Positions 8,803 to 17,930 of a DNA stretch of 64,000 nucleotides are shown here, piece after piece. The number at the start of each line of letters is the position of its first letter. Positions within the stretch are counted from its first letter, which is position 1. Under the pieces are notes generated by a model. The model searched no databases. It was not told where the DNA came from and saw only the letters and a list, made by a program, of their open reading frames with translations. The DNA lies in NCBI RefSeq assembly GCF_001652915.1, contig NZ_BBQI01000009.1:124001-188000 (forward strand). Direction: 5' to 3'. A program made the translations under genes and the position numbers. The DNA is from Cupriavidus sp. D384. GTDB taxonomy: Bacteria; Pseudomonadota; Gammaproteobacteria; Burkholderiales; Burkholderiaceae.

Positions 8803-9114
8803 TCACTTGAAGTGGCAGACGTAGTCCAGGGTGTCGGTCACTTCGATATCGAAGCTGCTGTTGCCCGGCACGTCGAACTGCTGGCCGGCGCCGTAGGTCT
8901 TCCACTCTTCCGAGCCGGCCAGGCGCACGCGGCAGCTGCCCGCGTTGATTTCCATGACTTCCGGGGCGCCGGTGCCGAACGTCAGCGCGGCCGGGAAAAT
9001 CACACCCAGCGTCTTGCGCGTGCCGTCGGCAAACAGCACGGTGTGGCTCACGCACTTGCCATCGAAATACAGGTTGGCCTTCTTGACGACCGATACATTG
9101 TCGAACTGGCTCAT
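8803..9114 (-). CDS. ppnP: Pyrimidine/purine nucleoside phosphorylase (PpnP, DUF1255)
   Basis: Small cupin of 103 residues that phosphorolyses several nucleosides in E. coli. The sequence begins [21 protein letters not shown] and ends [15 protein letters not shown], matching the family end to end, with the central cupin stretch [31 protein letters not shown] upstream contains the ribosome-binding site that fixes the start at 9114. It lies downstream of argF in the same direction, but a terminator at 9165-9190 separates them. Confidence 0.93.
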   Translation of the reverse strand: MSQFDNVSVVKKANLYFDGKCVSHTVLFADGTRKTLGVIFPAALTFGTGAPEVMEINAGSCRVRLAGSEEWKTYGAGQQFDVPGNSSFDIEVTDTLDYVCHFK

Positions 9115-9164
9115 CTCAATCTCCTCGGATCTTGCGGTTTCGTAAAGACGTAAATCAGGGACGT

Positions 9165-9190
9165 AAAAAAGGGAGCCATGGCGGCCCCCT
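9165..9190 (-). terminator. Intrinsic terminator of argF
   Basis: On the minus strand GGGGGCC pairs with GGCTCCC across a short loop, followed by six T residues (plus-strand A tract 9165-9170). Confidence 0.75.
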
Positions 9191-9228
9191 CTTTCCACTT
9201 TCCAACTTTTTCTGACTCCCGCGCCGGA

Positions 9229-10152
9229 TCAGTAGCGGCCGCAGAGCAGATATTCCATCAGTGCCTTCTGCACGTGCAGGCGGTTCTCGGCTTCTTCCCA
9301 GACCACGCTGCGCGGGCCGTCGATCACGGCGGCTTCCACCTCTTCGCCACGATGCGCCGGCAGGCAGTGCATGAACAGGGCGTCGTCAGCGGCGCGGTCC
9401 ATCATCGCGGTGGTCACCATCCAGTCCTTGAACGCGCGCTTGCGCGCTTCGTTTTCGGCCTCGAAGCCCATGCTGGTCCAGACATCGGTGGTCACCAGGT
9501 GCGCGCCCTGGCAGGCTTCCAGCGGATCTGCGAACACCTTCACGCGCGGCAAGGCCGACGCCGGCACCATGGCCGGATCGAGCTGGTAGCCCGCGGGCGC
9601 CGAGAACGTGAACGTGAAGTCGAGCCGCTCGGCCGCCTGGATCCAGGTGTACGCCATGTTGTTGGCGTCGCCAATCCAGGCCACGGTCTTGCCGGCAATG
9701 CTGCCGCGCTGCTCGATGTACGTGAAGATATCGGCCAGCACCTGGCAGGGGTGGTATTCGTTGGTCAGGCCATTGATCACCGGCACGCGCGAATGTGCGG
9801 CAAAGCGCTCGATGATGTCCTGGCCGTAGGTGCGGATCATGATGATGTCGACCATGCGCGAGATCACCTGCGCGGCATCTTCGATCGGCTCGCCACGGCC
9901 CAGCTGCGAATCGCGCGTGTTCAGGAACACCGCATGCCCACCCAGCTGGTGGACACCGGCCTCGAACGACAGGCGCGTACGCGTGGAATTCTTTTCGAAG
10001 ATCATGGCCAGCGTGCGGTCGTGCAGCGGGTGCCATGTCTCGTAGTTCTTGAACTTCGCCTTCAGGATCCTCGCGCGGTCCAGCAGGTACGCGTACTCGT
10101 CGGCACCGAGGTCGCTGAACTGGAGGTAATGCTTGATCGGGGTTGGGCTCAT
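9229..10152 (-). CDS. argF: Ornithine carbamoyltransferase
   Basis: Transfers the carbamoyl group to ornithine, giving citrulline in arginine synthesis. The 307 residues contain the carbamoyl-phosphate motif STRTR at 56-60 and the ornithine-loop motif MHCLPAHRGEEV. The ATG at 10152 starts MSPTPIKHYLQFSDL, the usual N-terminus; ten upstream in-frame residues are not family-like. A terminator follows. Upstream, the inverted repeat GCAAT-GTA-ATTGC (10256-10268) is a possible regulatory site. The neighbouring DUF3579 gene is divergent. Confidence 0.97.
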   Translation of the reverse strand: MSPTPIKHYLQFSDLGADEYAYLLDRARILKAKFKNYETWHPLHDRTLAMIFEKNSTRTRLSFEAGVHQLGGHAVFLNTRDSQLGRGEPIEDAAQVISRMVDIIMIRTYGQDIIERFAAHSRVPVINGLTNEYHPCQVLADIFTYIEQRGSIAGKTVAWIGDANNMAYTWIQAAERLDFTFTFSAPAGYQLDPAMVPASALPRVKVFADPLEACQGAHLVTTDVWTSMGFEAENEARKRAFKDWMVTTAMMDRAADDALFMHCLPAHRGEEVEAAVIDGPRSVVWEEAENRLHVQKALMEYLLCGRY

Positions 10153-10590
10153 AAAACAAAGAAGGCGGCTCGATTGGGACACGCAGCCCGATTGCGCGGA
10201 TGGGCAATCTTTCAGGGCCGGAGCGTGTCGCGGAGCCGCCTTTCGCGTCGCTTACGCAATGTAATTGCAAAGATCATAAGGGATTATTCCAGCTTTGGCG
10301 AGCCCGGGCCGTTAACCTCCAGAGGCAGCTCTGGCGGCCACTGACAGGTTTCCGACAGGATTCAGCCTTATGCGCAGGTCTTATATAAGATATAATACTC
10401 GCTGATTCACGCGGGGCCCGGCATACCCATGCCACCAGCCCGCCGCCGGCATCAAAAGTGCCCCCGCAGACACCGCCGCCCCGCTGGTCACGTCCGGAAT
10501 TTGCGAACCAATCGCCCACCGGATGCGTCAAACGGTGCGCCCGTTGAAGCGGGTTTACCGTCGAGTCACCAAGCAGATCCCCGCAGTCCC
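10153..10590. other. 438-bp divergent intergenic region argF / DUF3579 gene
   Basis: No gene is visible. It contains the short palindrome GCAATGTAATTGC (10256-10268) near argF, and an AT-rich island at 10379-10396 with a TCTTATATAAGA palindrome joined to a TATAAT box, about 195 bp before the DUF3579 start. The rest is GC-rich and unremarkable. Confidence 0.5.
10379..10396 (+). promoter_or_regulatory. TCTTATATAAGA palindrome abutting a TATAAT box
   Basis: A perfect 12-bp palindrome (10379-10390) is immediately followed by TATAAT (10391-10396). The same core occurs upstream of icd at 5441-5452. If the TATAAT is the -10 of the DUF3579 gene, a protein bound at the palindrome would cover the spacer and block RNA polymerase. 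The -35 is not evident. Confidence 0.5.
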
Positions 10591-10896
10591 ATGACCACCC
10601 CCCAAGTCCGCGAATATTTCATCCAAGGCGTTACGAAGGAAGGCAAGACCTTCCGCCCCAGCGACTGGGCCGAGCGGCTGTGCGGCGTGATGGCGCAATT
10701 CCGTCCCGAAGGCGATACCGGCGATCCCCGCCTGACCTACTCGCCGTATGTGCGTCCGGTGATCGTGGCCGGCGTCAAGAACGTGGTGGTCGATACCCGC
10801 CTGCGCGACATCGAGCCCAAGGCGCTCGACTTCGTCCTGAACTTCGCGCGGGACAACAACCTCCAGGTCGTGGAAGCCTGCTCGGTCGATAACTGA
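10591..10896 (+). CDS. DUF3579 family protein, function unknown
   Basis: A 101-residue soluble protein beginning MTTPQVREYFIQGVTKEGKTFRPSDWAERL, with SYSPYV-like centre (TYSPYVRPVIVAGVKNVVVD) and ending FARDNNLQVVEACSVDN. I recognise it as the DUF3579 family of beta- and gammaproteobacteria, which has no assigned function. No signal peptide, membrane segment or catalytic motif is apparent. The gene lies between argF and rpsT, a position kept in related genomes, and ends with its own terminator. The leader between its likely -10 and the ATG is nearly 200 nt. Confidence 0.85.
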   Translation: MTTPQVREYFIQGVTKEGKTFRPSDWAERLCGVMAQFRPEGDTGDPRLTYSPYVRPVIVAGVKNVVVDTRLRDIEPKALDFVLNFARDNNLQVVEACSVDN

Positions 10897-10922
10897 CACC
10901 GAGGGCAACACCCCAAAATGAA

Positions 10923-10947
10923 GAACCCGGCCGGCGCCGGGTTTTTT
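10923..10947 (+). terminator. Intrinsic terminator after the DUF3579 gene
   Basis: AACCCGGC (10924-10931) pairs with GCCGGGTT across a four-base loop, followed by a run of T. Confidence 0.85.
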
Positions 10948-11002
10948 GTTGGCGCGCCGAGGCGCCTGCGACAGAGGGCAAGCCAGTGGCACGCCCGAAA
11001 AC

Positions 11003-11034
11003 AAAAAAGCTCGTCCGGAGACGAGCTTTTCTTT
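11003..11034 (-). terminator. Intrinsic terminator of rpsT
   Basis: AAAAGCTCGTC and GACGAGCTTTT pair around CGGA; the A tract at 11003-11008 becomes the T tract on the minus strand. It lies about 30 bp after the rpsT stop. Confidence 0.85.
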
Positions 11035-11065
11035 TCTGCAGGCCACCGAGGTGGCCCAGGCAGAC

Positions 11066-11332
11066 TTAGGCGGCCATGCCCTTGATGGCGGCCGACAGGC
11101 GCGACTTGTGACGTGCGGCCTTGTTCTTGTGCACGATCTTCTTGTCAGCAATGCTGTCGATGATCGTTTGCGACTGCTTGAAAATCTCTGCAGCAGCAGC
11201 CTTGTCACCAGCGTCGATGGCCTTGCGGACTGCCTTGACGGCGGTGCGCAGACGCGAGCGCAGGCTGGAATTGTGGGCGTTCGCGGCGACGGCTTGGCGC
11301 GCGCGCTTGCGAGCTTGTGCGGAATTTGCCAT
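11066..11332 (-). CDS. rpsT: 30S ribosomal protein S20
   Basis: Binds 16S rRNA early in small-subunit assembly. The 88-residue, very basic product begins [23 protein letters not shown] and has the usual three-helix S20 pattern, including [19 protein letters not shown] near the end. AGGAAGAG precedes the ATG. It is monocistronic with a strong terminator and is divergent from murJ, the common betaproteobacterial arrangement. Confidence 0.98.
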   Translation of the reverse strand: MANSAQARKRARQAVAANAHNSSLRSRLRTAVKAVRKAIDAGDKAAAAEIFKQSQTIIDSIADKKIVHKNKAARHKSRLSAAIKGMAA

Positions 11333-11685
11333 GTTTCTCTTCCTGAATTCAGAATGCGCGCCCGGGGCGACGCAATAATTTGGGACGCAACAATTAAGTC
11401 ACATCTTGCGACCCGGGATGTTTCGACAAACGAATCCTGGACGCGACTGTCCTTGCGAATCGGCGATTATACACACATGCCGGCGTCACAGGCAAGGGCG
11501 ATTCGTATACCCGTGCTGGCGGTCGCCCAACAACGGCCGATCCGTATAATAAGCGCCACATCCGGCGCCGCCTGGCCGCAGACCGTGGCGCCGTGGCAAC
11601 TTTTGGGGCCAAACGGGCGTCTGAACCGCGTTCCGCCCTGGCTGCGCACCCGCCGGCCGGCCTGAAGCTTTCCCCGAATACCACC
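11333..11685. other. 353-bp divergent intergenic region rpsT / murJ
   Basis: Holds the promoters of both genes. A TATAAT box at 11545-11550 points toward murJ. Reading frames are open into this region from murJ (GTG at 11593), but the extra residues do not resemble MurJ. No RNA gene is recognised. Confidence 0.45.
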
Positions 11686-13236
11686 TTGAACCTTCTCAAA
11701 GCGCTTGCCACCATCAGCGGCCTGACGATGCTTTCGCGCATCACCGGCCTGATGCGCGAAATCCTGATTGCCCGGGCCTTTGGCGCCTCGGACATGACCG
11801 ACGCCTTCAACGTGGCGTTCCGCATCCCCAACCTGCTGCGCCGCATCTTTGGCGAAGGGGCCTTCTCGCAGGCCTTCGTGCCGATCCTGAACGAATACCA
11901 CGGCAAGCGCGGCGAAGCGGAGACCCATCTGCTGATCGACGCCGTGGCCACGGTCATGGCCTGGGTGCTGGCCGCCGTCTCGCTGCTGGGCGTGATTGCC
12001 GCGCCGATCGTCATGACCGTGGTGGCCACGGGCTTCCGCGGCGATGCCGAGACCTACGACTCGGCGGTGTTCATGACGCGCGTGATGTTTCCGTACATCG
12101 GCCTGATCTCGATGGTGGCGCTGGCGTCCGGGGTCCTGAACTCCTGGCGCAACTTCGCGGTGCCGGCGTTCACGCCGGTGCTGCTCAACCTCTGCCTGAT
12201 CGTGGCCGCGGTCTGGGTGGGGCCGCATATGAAGCAGCCGATCTACGCGCAGGCCTGGGGCGTGCTGATCGGTGGCGTGCTGCAGCTCGCCATCCAGGTG
12301 CCCGCCATGCGGCGCCTCGGCGTGCTGCCACGGATCTCGCTGAACCTGCGCGAGGCCTGGGCCAACCCCGGCGTGCGGCGCGTGGTCAAGCAGATGGCGC
12401 CGGCACTGCTGGCCGTGTCGGTGGCCCAGATCAGCCTGATCATCAATACCAATATCGCGTCGCGCCTGGGCGCCGGTGCGGTGTCGTACATCACCTATGC
12501 AGACCGCCTGATGGAGTTTCCGACGGCACTGCTGGGCGTGGCGCTGGGCACCATCCTGCTGCCGAGCCTGTCGCGCGCCAACGCCGACGGCAACCGCGAG
12601 GAATACTCGGGCCTGCTCGACTGGGGCCTGCGGCTGACCTTCCTGCTGGCCCTGCCCTGCGCGGCCGCACTGATGCTGTTCGGTGCGCCGCTCACCTCCG
12701 TGCTGTTCAACTATGGCCGCTTCGATGCCCATGCAGTGGAGATGACGCGCCAGGCGCTGGCCACCTATGGCGTGGGCCTGCTGGCACTGATCCTCATCAA
12801 GATCCTGACGCCGGGCTTCTATGCACGACAGGACATCCGCACCCCGGTCAAGATCGCAATCCTGGTGCTGGCGATCACGCAGTTGTCGAATTTCGTGTTC
12901 GTACCGATGCTGGGGCACGCGGGCCTGCCGCTGTCGATCAGCTTCGGCGCCACCGTCAATGCCCTGCTGCTGTTCTTCGGTTTGCGCCGGCGCGGCTTCT
13001 ACCACCCGGCACCGGGCTGGGGCATGTTCCTGCTGCGGCTGGCCGCGGCCATGCTGATCCTGTCCGGCATGCTGCTGTGGTTCTCGCGCAATTTCGACTG
13101 GGTGGCGATGGGTGCCACGCCGTGGCTGCGCATCGCGCTGATGGCTGCCTGCCTGGTACTTGCGGCGGCGGTCTACTTCGGTACACTGTGGCTCATGGGC
13201 CTGCGCTACGCAGCCTTCCGGCGCCGCGCCGGCTAG
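11686..13236 (+). CDS. murJ: Lipid II flippase MurJ
   Basis: Membrane protein of the MOP superfamily that flips lipid II for peptidoglycan synthesis. From the TTG at 11686 the protein is 516 residues, beginning MNLLKALATISGLTMLSRITGLMRE, the normal family start. A GTG at 11593 would add 31 non-family residues. Fourteen hydrophobic segments are apparent. Conserved motifs include RITGLMREILIARAFG, FRIPNLLRRIFGEGAFSQAFVP and the late GFYARQDIRTPV. The start choice is the main uncertainty, since neither candidate has a clear Shine-Dalgarno sequence. The next gene follows after 16 bp. Confidence 0.93.
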   Translation: MNLLKALATISGLTMLSRITGLMREILIARAFGASDMTDAFNVAFRIPNLLRRIFGEGAFSQAFVPILNEYHGKRGEAETHLLIDAVATVMAWVLAAVSLLGVIAAPIVMTVVATGFRGDAETYDSAVFMTRVMFPYIGLISMVALASGVLNSWRNFAVPAFTPVLLNLCLIVAAVWVGPHMKQPIYAQAWGVLIGGVLQLAIQVPAMRRLGVLPRISLNLREAWANPGVRRVVKQMAPALLAVSVAQISLIINTNIASRLGAGAVSYITYADRLMEFPTALLGVALGTILLPSLSRANADGNREEYSGLLDWGLRLTFLLALPCAAALMLFGAPLTSVLFNYGRFDAHAVEMTRQALATYGVGLLALILIKILTPGFYARQDIRTPVKIAILVLAITQLSNFVFVPMLGHAGLPLSISFGATVNALLLFFGLRRRGFYHPAPGWGMFLLRLAAAMLILSGMLLWFSRNFDWVAMGATPWLRIALMAACLVLAAAVYFGTLWLMGLRYAAFRRRAG

Positions 13237-13252
13237 TCAGGAACACCGCCCC

Positions 13253-14101
13253 ATGACCTCCACGAAAGTCCTGGATTACTTCGCCAGCCTCGTGGCCGAC
13301 GACGATGCGATCCCGCTGACCGAGACCGCGCTGGCGATCGCCCAGGACGCCTATCCTGACCTTGACCTGCAGGCCGAACTGGCCGCCCTCGATGTGCTGG
13401 CAGTGCGCCTGAAGCGGCGGATCGCCGAAGGCACGCCGGCCATCCAGCGCCTGCGCCTGCTGAACCATTTCTTTTACCGCGACCTGGGTTTCGGACCCAA
13501 CGCCAACGACTACTACGACCCGGACAATTCGTACCTGAACGTGGTGCTCAAGCAGCGTCGTGGCATTCCCATCTCGCTGGCCGTGCTCTACATGGAACTG
13601 GGCCAGCAGATCGGGCTGCCGCTGAAGGGCGTGTCGTTTCCCAATCATTTCCTGGTGCGCATGACGATTCCCGCCGGCGAGGTCGTGCTTGACCCGCTGA
13701 CCGGCGAAACGCTATCGAAGGAACAGTTGCAGGAGATGCTCGACCCGTTCCTGGAGCGCGAAGGCATCACGGGGTCGAATGAAGTGCCGCTGGGGCTCTT
13801 CCTGCAGGTCGCCGGCCATCGCGAGATCGTGGCGCGCATACTGCGCAACCTGAAGGCCATCTATCTGCAGGAATCGCGCTGGCAGCGGCTGCTGGCGGTG
13901 CAGAACCGTCTGGTGATCCTGCTGCCCGATTCGATCGAGGAAGTCCGCGACCGCGGCCTGGCCTATGCCAACCTGGAGTGCTTCCGGCCGGCGCTGGAAG
14001 ACCTGGAAGCCTATGTCCAGGCCCGTCCCGACGCCGCCGATACCACGCAGATCCGCGACCGCATGCCGGCCCTGCGCATGATGAGCCGCAGCCTGAACTG
14101 A
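13253..14101 (+). CDS. SirB1 family protein (transglutaminase-like domain plus TPR)
   Basis: A 282-residue cytoplasmic protein. The N-terminal two thirds match the SirB1 transglutaminase-like domain (RLRLLNHFFYRDLGFGPNANDYYDPDNS, then RRGIPISLAVLYMELGQQIGLPLKGVSFPNHFLVR). The C-terminal third is a TPR-like helical repeat region with a paired-helix pattern from about residue 195. E. coli SirB1/YchA has this design, and no enzymatic activity is established. It follows murJ closely in the same direction and may be cotranscribed. DedA faces it from the other side. Confidence 0.88.
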   Translation: MTSTKVLDYFASLVADDDAIPLTETALAIAQDAYPDLDLQAELAALDVLAVRLKRRIAEGTPAIQRLRLLNHFFYRDLGFGPNANDYYDPDNSYLNVVLKQRRGIPISLAVLYMELGQQIGLPLKGVSFPNHFLVRMTIPAGEVVLDPLTGETLSKEQLQEMLDPFLEREGITGSNEVPLGLFLQVAGHREIVARILRNLKAIYLQESRWQRLLAVQNRLVILLPDSIEEVRDRGLAYANLECFRPALEDLEAYVQARPDAADTTQIRDRMPALRMMSRSLN

Positions 14102-14138
14102 CGCCAGGCCGCGGCACCCGGTTGCCCGGACGTACGGC

Positions 14139-14804
14139 TCAGCGGTCGGCCGGGGCGCGCGTGCGGCCCTTGCCGCGCACCAGCTTCCACAGGCCACCAA
14201 GCACCAGCGGCACCACCGCCGCGCCGATACCAGCCAGCACGATCAGGTTCAGGTACTGCTTGATGAACGGCAGGTTGCCGAAGAAGTACCCGGCGAACAC
14301 CAGGCCGAATACCCAGGTGGCCGCGCCAATCACATTGAACAGCTGGAAGCGTGCAAACGTCATCTGCGACACGCCCGCCACGAACGGCGCGAAGGTGCGC
14401 ACGATCGGGATAAAGCGCGCCATCACCAGCGTCTTGCCGCCATGGCGTTCATAGAAGTCGTGTGTCTTGCGCAGGGCTTGCTGGTCCAGGAAGCGCCAGT
14501 GCTGGTCGAACACCTTGGGGCCGATCCAGCTGCCCACGAAGTAGTTGACCGTGTTGCCCGTGATGGCAGCCACGAACAGCAGGCCCGCCAGCATCCACTC
14601 GTTCATGGCGCCGGCCGCGCACATGGCGCCGGCAATGAACAGCAGCGAGTCGCCCGGCAGGAACGGCAGCACCACCAGCCCGGTCTCGGCAAAGACGATG
14701 GCAAACAGGATGCCGTAGACCCAGACCCCATAGTCCAGGACGAACTGTCCCAGGAATTTGTCGACATGCAGCACCATGTCGATCAGATGCAATACGGTAT
14801 CCAA
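14139..14804 (-). CDS. DedA family membrane protein
   Basis: A 221-residue polytopic inner-membrane protein of the DedA/VTT family, linked to envelope homeostasis and recycling of undecaprenyl phosphate or other lipids. Family motifs are FAETGLVVLPFLPGDSLLF near the N-terminus and VMARFIPIVRTFAPFVAGVSQM later, which carries the conserved arginines. I place the start at the TTG at 14804 because GGAGAGAGG sits a few bases upstream and the protein then begins (M)DTVLHLIDMVLHVDKFLGQF. The longer frame from 14903 would overlap the mutL promoter region. Divergent from mutL. Confidence 0.9.
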   Translation of the reverse strand: MDTVLHLIDMVLHVDKFLGQFVLDYGVWVYGILFAIVFAETGLVVLPFLPGDSLLFIAGAMCAAGAMNEWMLAGLLFVAAITGNTVNYFVGSWIGPKVFDQHWRFLDQQALRKTHDFYERHGGKTLVMARFIPIVRTFAPFVAGVSQMTFARFQLFNVIGAATWVFGLVFAGYFFGNLPFIKQYLNLIVLAGIGAAVVPLVLGGLWKLVRGKGRTRAPADR

Positions 14805-14904
14805 GTTAGCCTCTCTCCAAAGAAGGCCCCCATCATACAAGAGCCATTGCGACAATCCGTCACCTCTTGTCCCGACTTGTGCCGAAAACGTGTCCACGCG
14901 CACG

Positions 14905-14910
14905 TATAAT
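14905..14910 (+). promoter_or_regulatory. -10 box TATAAT seven bases before the mutL ATG
   Basis: Consensus TATAAT, with only seven bases to the ATG at 14918. Transcription should start at or next to the start codon, giving a leaderless mutL message. There is no Shine-Dalgarno sequence. The -35 is poor. Confidence 0.5.
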
Positions 14911-14917
14911 CGCCCGC

Positions 14918-16903
14918 ATGCCTGCCGACGCCGCCCTGCCCGACGCCCAAAACCCCCTTCGCACCACCCAGCCTGGCCGCCCGATCCGTCCGTTGCCTGA
15001 TCAACTGATCAGCCAGATTGCCGCTGGCGAGGTGGTGGAGCGCCCGGCATCGGTCGTCAAGGAACTGCTCGAAAACGCACTCGATGCGGGCGCCACGCAG
15101 CTTGGCATCCGGCTCGAGGAAGGCGGCGTGCGGCGCATTGTCATCACCGACAACGGCTGCGGCATTCCTGCCGACGAACTGCCCGTTGCGCTGATGCGCC
15201 ATGCCACCAGCAAGATCGCCTCGCTCGACGAACTCGAATCGGTCCTGACCCTCGGCTTCCGGGGCGAGGCCCTGGCGTCGATTGCCTCGGTCTCGCACCT
15301 GGTGCTGACCAGCCGCACCGCCACCGCCGCACACGCCACCCAGATCAGCGCCGACAGCGGCCAGTTGCAGCCGGCCTCGGGCGGCGTGGGCACGATGATC
15401 GATGTGCAGCACCTGTACTTCAACACGCCAGCACGTAGAAAGTTCCTTAAATCGGAACAAACCGAACTGGGCCACTGCCTGGAAATGATCCGGCGCGCGG
15501 CGCTGGCGCGGCCCGACGTCACGATCTCCGTCCACCATAACGGCAAGCCGCTGGAGCATTGGAATGCCGGCGATGTGTCCACGCGCACCGCGCAGGTGCT
15601 GGGTGGCGACTTTGCCCGTGCGCGACTGGCGCTGGACGAAGATGCCGACGCGCTGCACCTGTACGGCTTTGCCGGCCTGCCCACGGCCTCGCGCGGACGC
15701 CCCGACCAGCAGTATTTCTTCGTCAACGGTCGCTTCGTGCGCGACAAGCTGCTGAACCACGCCGTGCGCAGCGCCTATCAGGACGTGCTGCACGGTGATC
15801 GATTCCCGTCGTACGTGCTGTGCCTGGACCTGCCGCCCGAACTGGTCGACGTCAACGTCCACCCGTCGAAGATCGAGGTCCGCTTCCGCGAATCGCGCGC
15901 CGTGCACCAGTTCGTCTATCACGCCGTGCAGCGCTGCCTGGCACGCCAGGCCGGCGAACAGGGCGACAGCCTGCATTCCGATACCGACGACGGCGCCGGC
16001 TTGATGCCGATGCCAGCCGCGCGCCCGGCCATGCCGGCACCCGGGGTGCCCGGCGCCGCGCCGCAATGGGTCAACTATTCGGCGGGCCGCCAGACCGAGC
16101 TGGGTATCGCGCAGCCGCGCCAGGCCTACCTGGGCATGGTGCGCGAAGCCACCTCGCCGGGATCGGCCAATCCCGGGGCGTGGCAGCCTTCGTCGCGCCC
16201 GCCCGCCTGGCTGGCCGACGCCCAGGCCGCCCGTGCCGACGAGCCGCCCAGCCTGCTCGACCGCCTGCCGCCGCGCATCTCGGAATTGCCGGGCGCCGAT
16301 GCCGAAGCGGGCGACGTCGATCATCCGCTCGGCTACGCCATCGCCCAGTTGCACGGCATCTACGTGCTGGCGCAGAACGCCCGTGGCCTGGTGCTGGTGG
16401 ACATGCACGCGGCCCACGAACGCATCCTCTACGAACAGATCAAGGACGGCCTGGCCGCCCGCCAGCTGGCCGTACAGCCACTGCTGATCCCGGTCACGCT
16501 GCCGGCCAGTCCAGTGGAAATCGGCGCAGCCGAGGAGCATCAGGAAACCCTGCAGCTGCTGGGCTTCGACATTGCGCCGGTGTCGCCCACCACGCTGGCC
16601 GTGCGCGCGATTCCGGCCCTGCTCAAGCAGGCCGATGCCGAAGCGCTGGCGCGCGACGTGCTGCGCGACCTGCAATCGTACGGTGGCTCGCGTGTGCTGG
16701 CCGAACGCCAGAACGAACTGCTCGCCACGCTGGCCTGCCATAGCGCCGTGCGCGCCAACCGCAAGCTGACCGTCGAGGAAATGAACGCGCTGCTGCGCCA
16801 GATGGAACAGACCGAGCGCGCCGACCAGTGCAATCACGGCCGTCCCACCTGGGTGCAACTGACCGTGACCGAACTCGACCGCCTGTTCCTGCGCGGCCAG
16901 TAA
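14918..16903 (+). CDS. mutL: DNA mismatch repair protein MutL
   Basis: Links MutS mismatch recognition to strand incision. The 661-residue protein has the GHKL ATPase (VVKELLENALDAGAT, ITDNGCGIP, LGFRGEALASI) in the first 330 residues, a Pro/Ala-rich linker and a C-terminal dimerisation domain. The latter holds DMHAAHERILYE from about residue 495, a match to the DQHA-x2-E-x4-E metal-binding endonuclease motif, with CNHGRPTW near the end. Bacteria lacking MutH use MutL itself as the nickase, so strand incision by this protein is expected. miaA follows 21 bp later, as in many proteobacteria. Confidence 0.97.
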   Translation: MPADAALPDAQNPLRTTQPGRPIRPLPDQLISQIAAGEVVERPASVVKELLENALDAGATQLGIRLEEGGVRRIVITDNGCGIPADELPVALMRHATSKIASLDELESVLTLGFRGEALASIASVSHLVLTSRTATAAHATQISADSGQLQPASGGVGTMIDVQHLYFNTPARRKFLKSEQTELGHCLEMIRRAALARPDVTISVHHNGKPLEHWNAGDVSTRTAQVLGGDFARARLALDEDADALHLYGFAGLPTASRGRPDQQYFFVNGRFVRDKLLNHAVRSAYQDVLHGDRFPSYVLCLDLPPELVDVNVHPSKIEVRFRESRAVHQFVYHAVQRCLARQAGEQGDSLHSDTDDGAGLMPMPAARPAMPAPGVPGAAPQWVNYSAGRQTELGIAQPRQAYLGMVREATSPGSANPGAWQPSSRPPAWLADAQAARADEPPSLLDRLPPRISELPGADAEAGDVDHPLGYAIAQLHGIYVLAQNARGLVLVDMHAAHERILYEQIKDGLAARQLAVQPLLIPVTLPASPVEIGAAEEHQETLQLLGFDIAPVSPTTLAVRAIPALLKQADAEALARDVLRDLQSYGGSRVLAERQNELLATLACHSAVRANRKLTVEEMNALLRQMEQTERADQCNHGRPTWVQLTVTELDRLFLRGQ

Positions 16904-16924
16904 GCGCCTTTTGGCCGTTTGACG

Positions 16925-17878
16925 ATGTCATCGCAGCTTTCCGACTTTCCGCCCATCGTCTGCCTGCTGGGGCCCACCGCGTCCGGCAAGACCGCTGCCG
17001 CGCTGGAGCTGGCCGCGCGCAAGCCGGTGGAGATCATCAGCCTCGATTCGGCGCTGGTCTATCGCGGGATGGATATCGGCACTGCCAAGCCCACGCCGGC
17101 CGAACTGGCCAGCGTGCCGCACCACCTGATCGATATCATCGATCCGCTCGACAGTTATTCGGCCGCCCAATTCGTGACCGATGCGGAGCGGCTGATCGAC
17201 GAAATCCGGGCACGCGAACACACGCCGCTGATCGTCGGCGGCACGATGCTCTATTACAAGGCGCTGACGCAGGGCCTGAACGACCTGCCGCAGGCCGATG
17301 CCACGGTGCGCGCCGAACTCGATGCGCTGGCCGCCGACCGCGGCTGGCCAGCGCTGCATGCGATGCTGGCCGAGGTGGATCCGGTCACGGCCGCGCGCCT
17401 GGCGCCCAACGATGCGCAGCGCATCCAGCGTGCGCTGGAGATTTTCCGATTGAGCGGCCAGCCGATGTCGGCGCTGCTGGCGCGTCAGGCCGATGCGCGG
17501 ACCTTTACGGGTGCGGCCGATGCGCGCTACCGGGTGATCGCACTGGAGCCGTCGGATCGCGCGGTGCTGCACGCCCGTATCGCCGGCCGCTTCGACGCGA
17601 TGCTCAACGGCGGGCTGATCGACGAAGTCCAGCGGCTGCGCGCACGCGGCGACCTGCACCTGGGATTGCCGTCGATGCGCTGCGTCGGCTACCGGCAGGT
17701 GTGGGAATATCTCGATGGCGACTGCGATGCCGCCACGATGCGCGAGCGCGGCATTGCCGCTACGCGCCAGCTGTGCAAACGCCAGTTGACGTGGCTGCGC
17801 AGCACCCCGGAGCGCATCAGCGTCGATGCCCTGGCGTCCGACTACGTGGCGCAGGTGGCCCGGGCCGCGGGCTGGTGA
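16925..17878 (+). CDS. miaA: tRNA dimethylallyltransferase
   Basis: Adds a dimethylallyl group to A37 of tRNAs that read UNN codons. The 317 residues contain the P-loop [10 protein letters not shown] (residues 14-23), the substrate motif [33 protein letters not shown], and the late [12 protein letters not shown] and [14 protein letters not shown] stretches. The ATG at 16925 is preferred to an in-frame TTG six bases earlier. It follows mutL by 21 bp, so the two probably share a transcript. Confidence 0.97.
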   Translation: MSSQLSDFPPIVCLLGPTASGKTAAALELAARKPVEIISLDSALVYRGMDIGTAKPTPAELASVPHHLIDIIDPLDSYSAAQFVTDAERLIDEIRAREHTPLIVGGTMLYYKALTQGLNDLPQADATVRAELDALAADRGWPALHAMLAEVDPVTAARLAPNDAQRIQRALEIFRLSGQPMSALLARQADARTFTGAADARYRVIALEPSDRAVLHARIAGRFDAMLNGGLIDEVQRLRARGDLHLGLPSMRCVGYRQVWEYLDGDCDAATMRERGIAATRQLCKRQLTWLRSTPERISVDALASDYVAQVARAAGW

Positions 17879-17930
17879 TCGCACGCAGAGTGACCGATAA
17901 TCATCGCTTCCGTTTTTTAAGCGAATTGCG

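Noticed and set aside
11593..11685. N-terminal extension of MurJ from GTG at 11593
   Set aside because: The 31 extra residues are not MurJ-like, while the TTG at 11686 gives the standard family start.
14783..16858. A 691-codon minus-strand frame opposite mutL
   Set aside because: Shadow of mutL with no domain resemblance.
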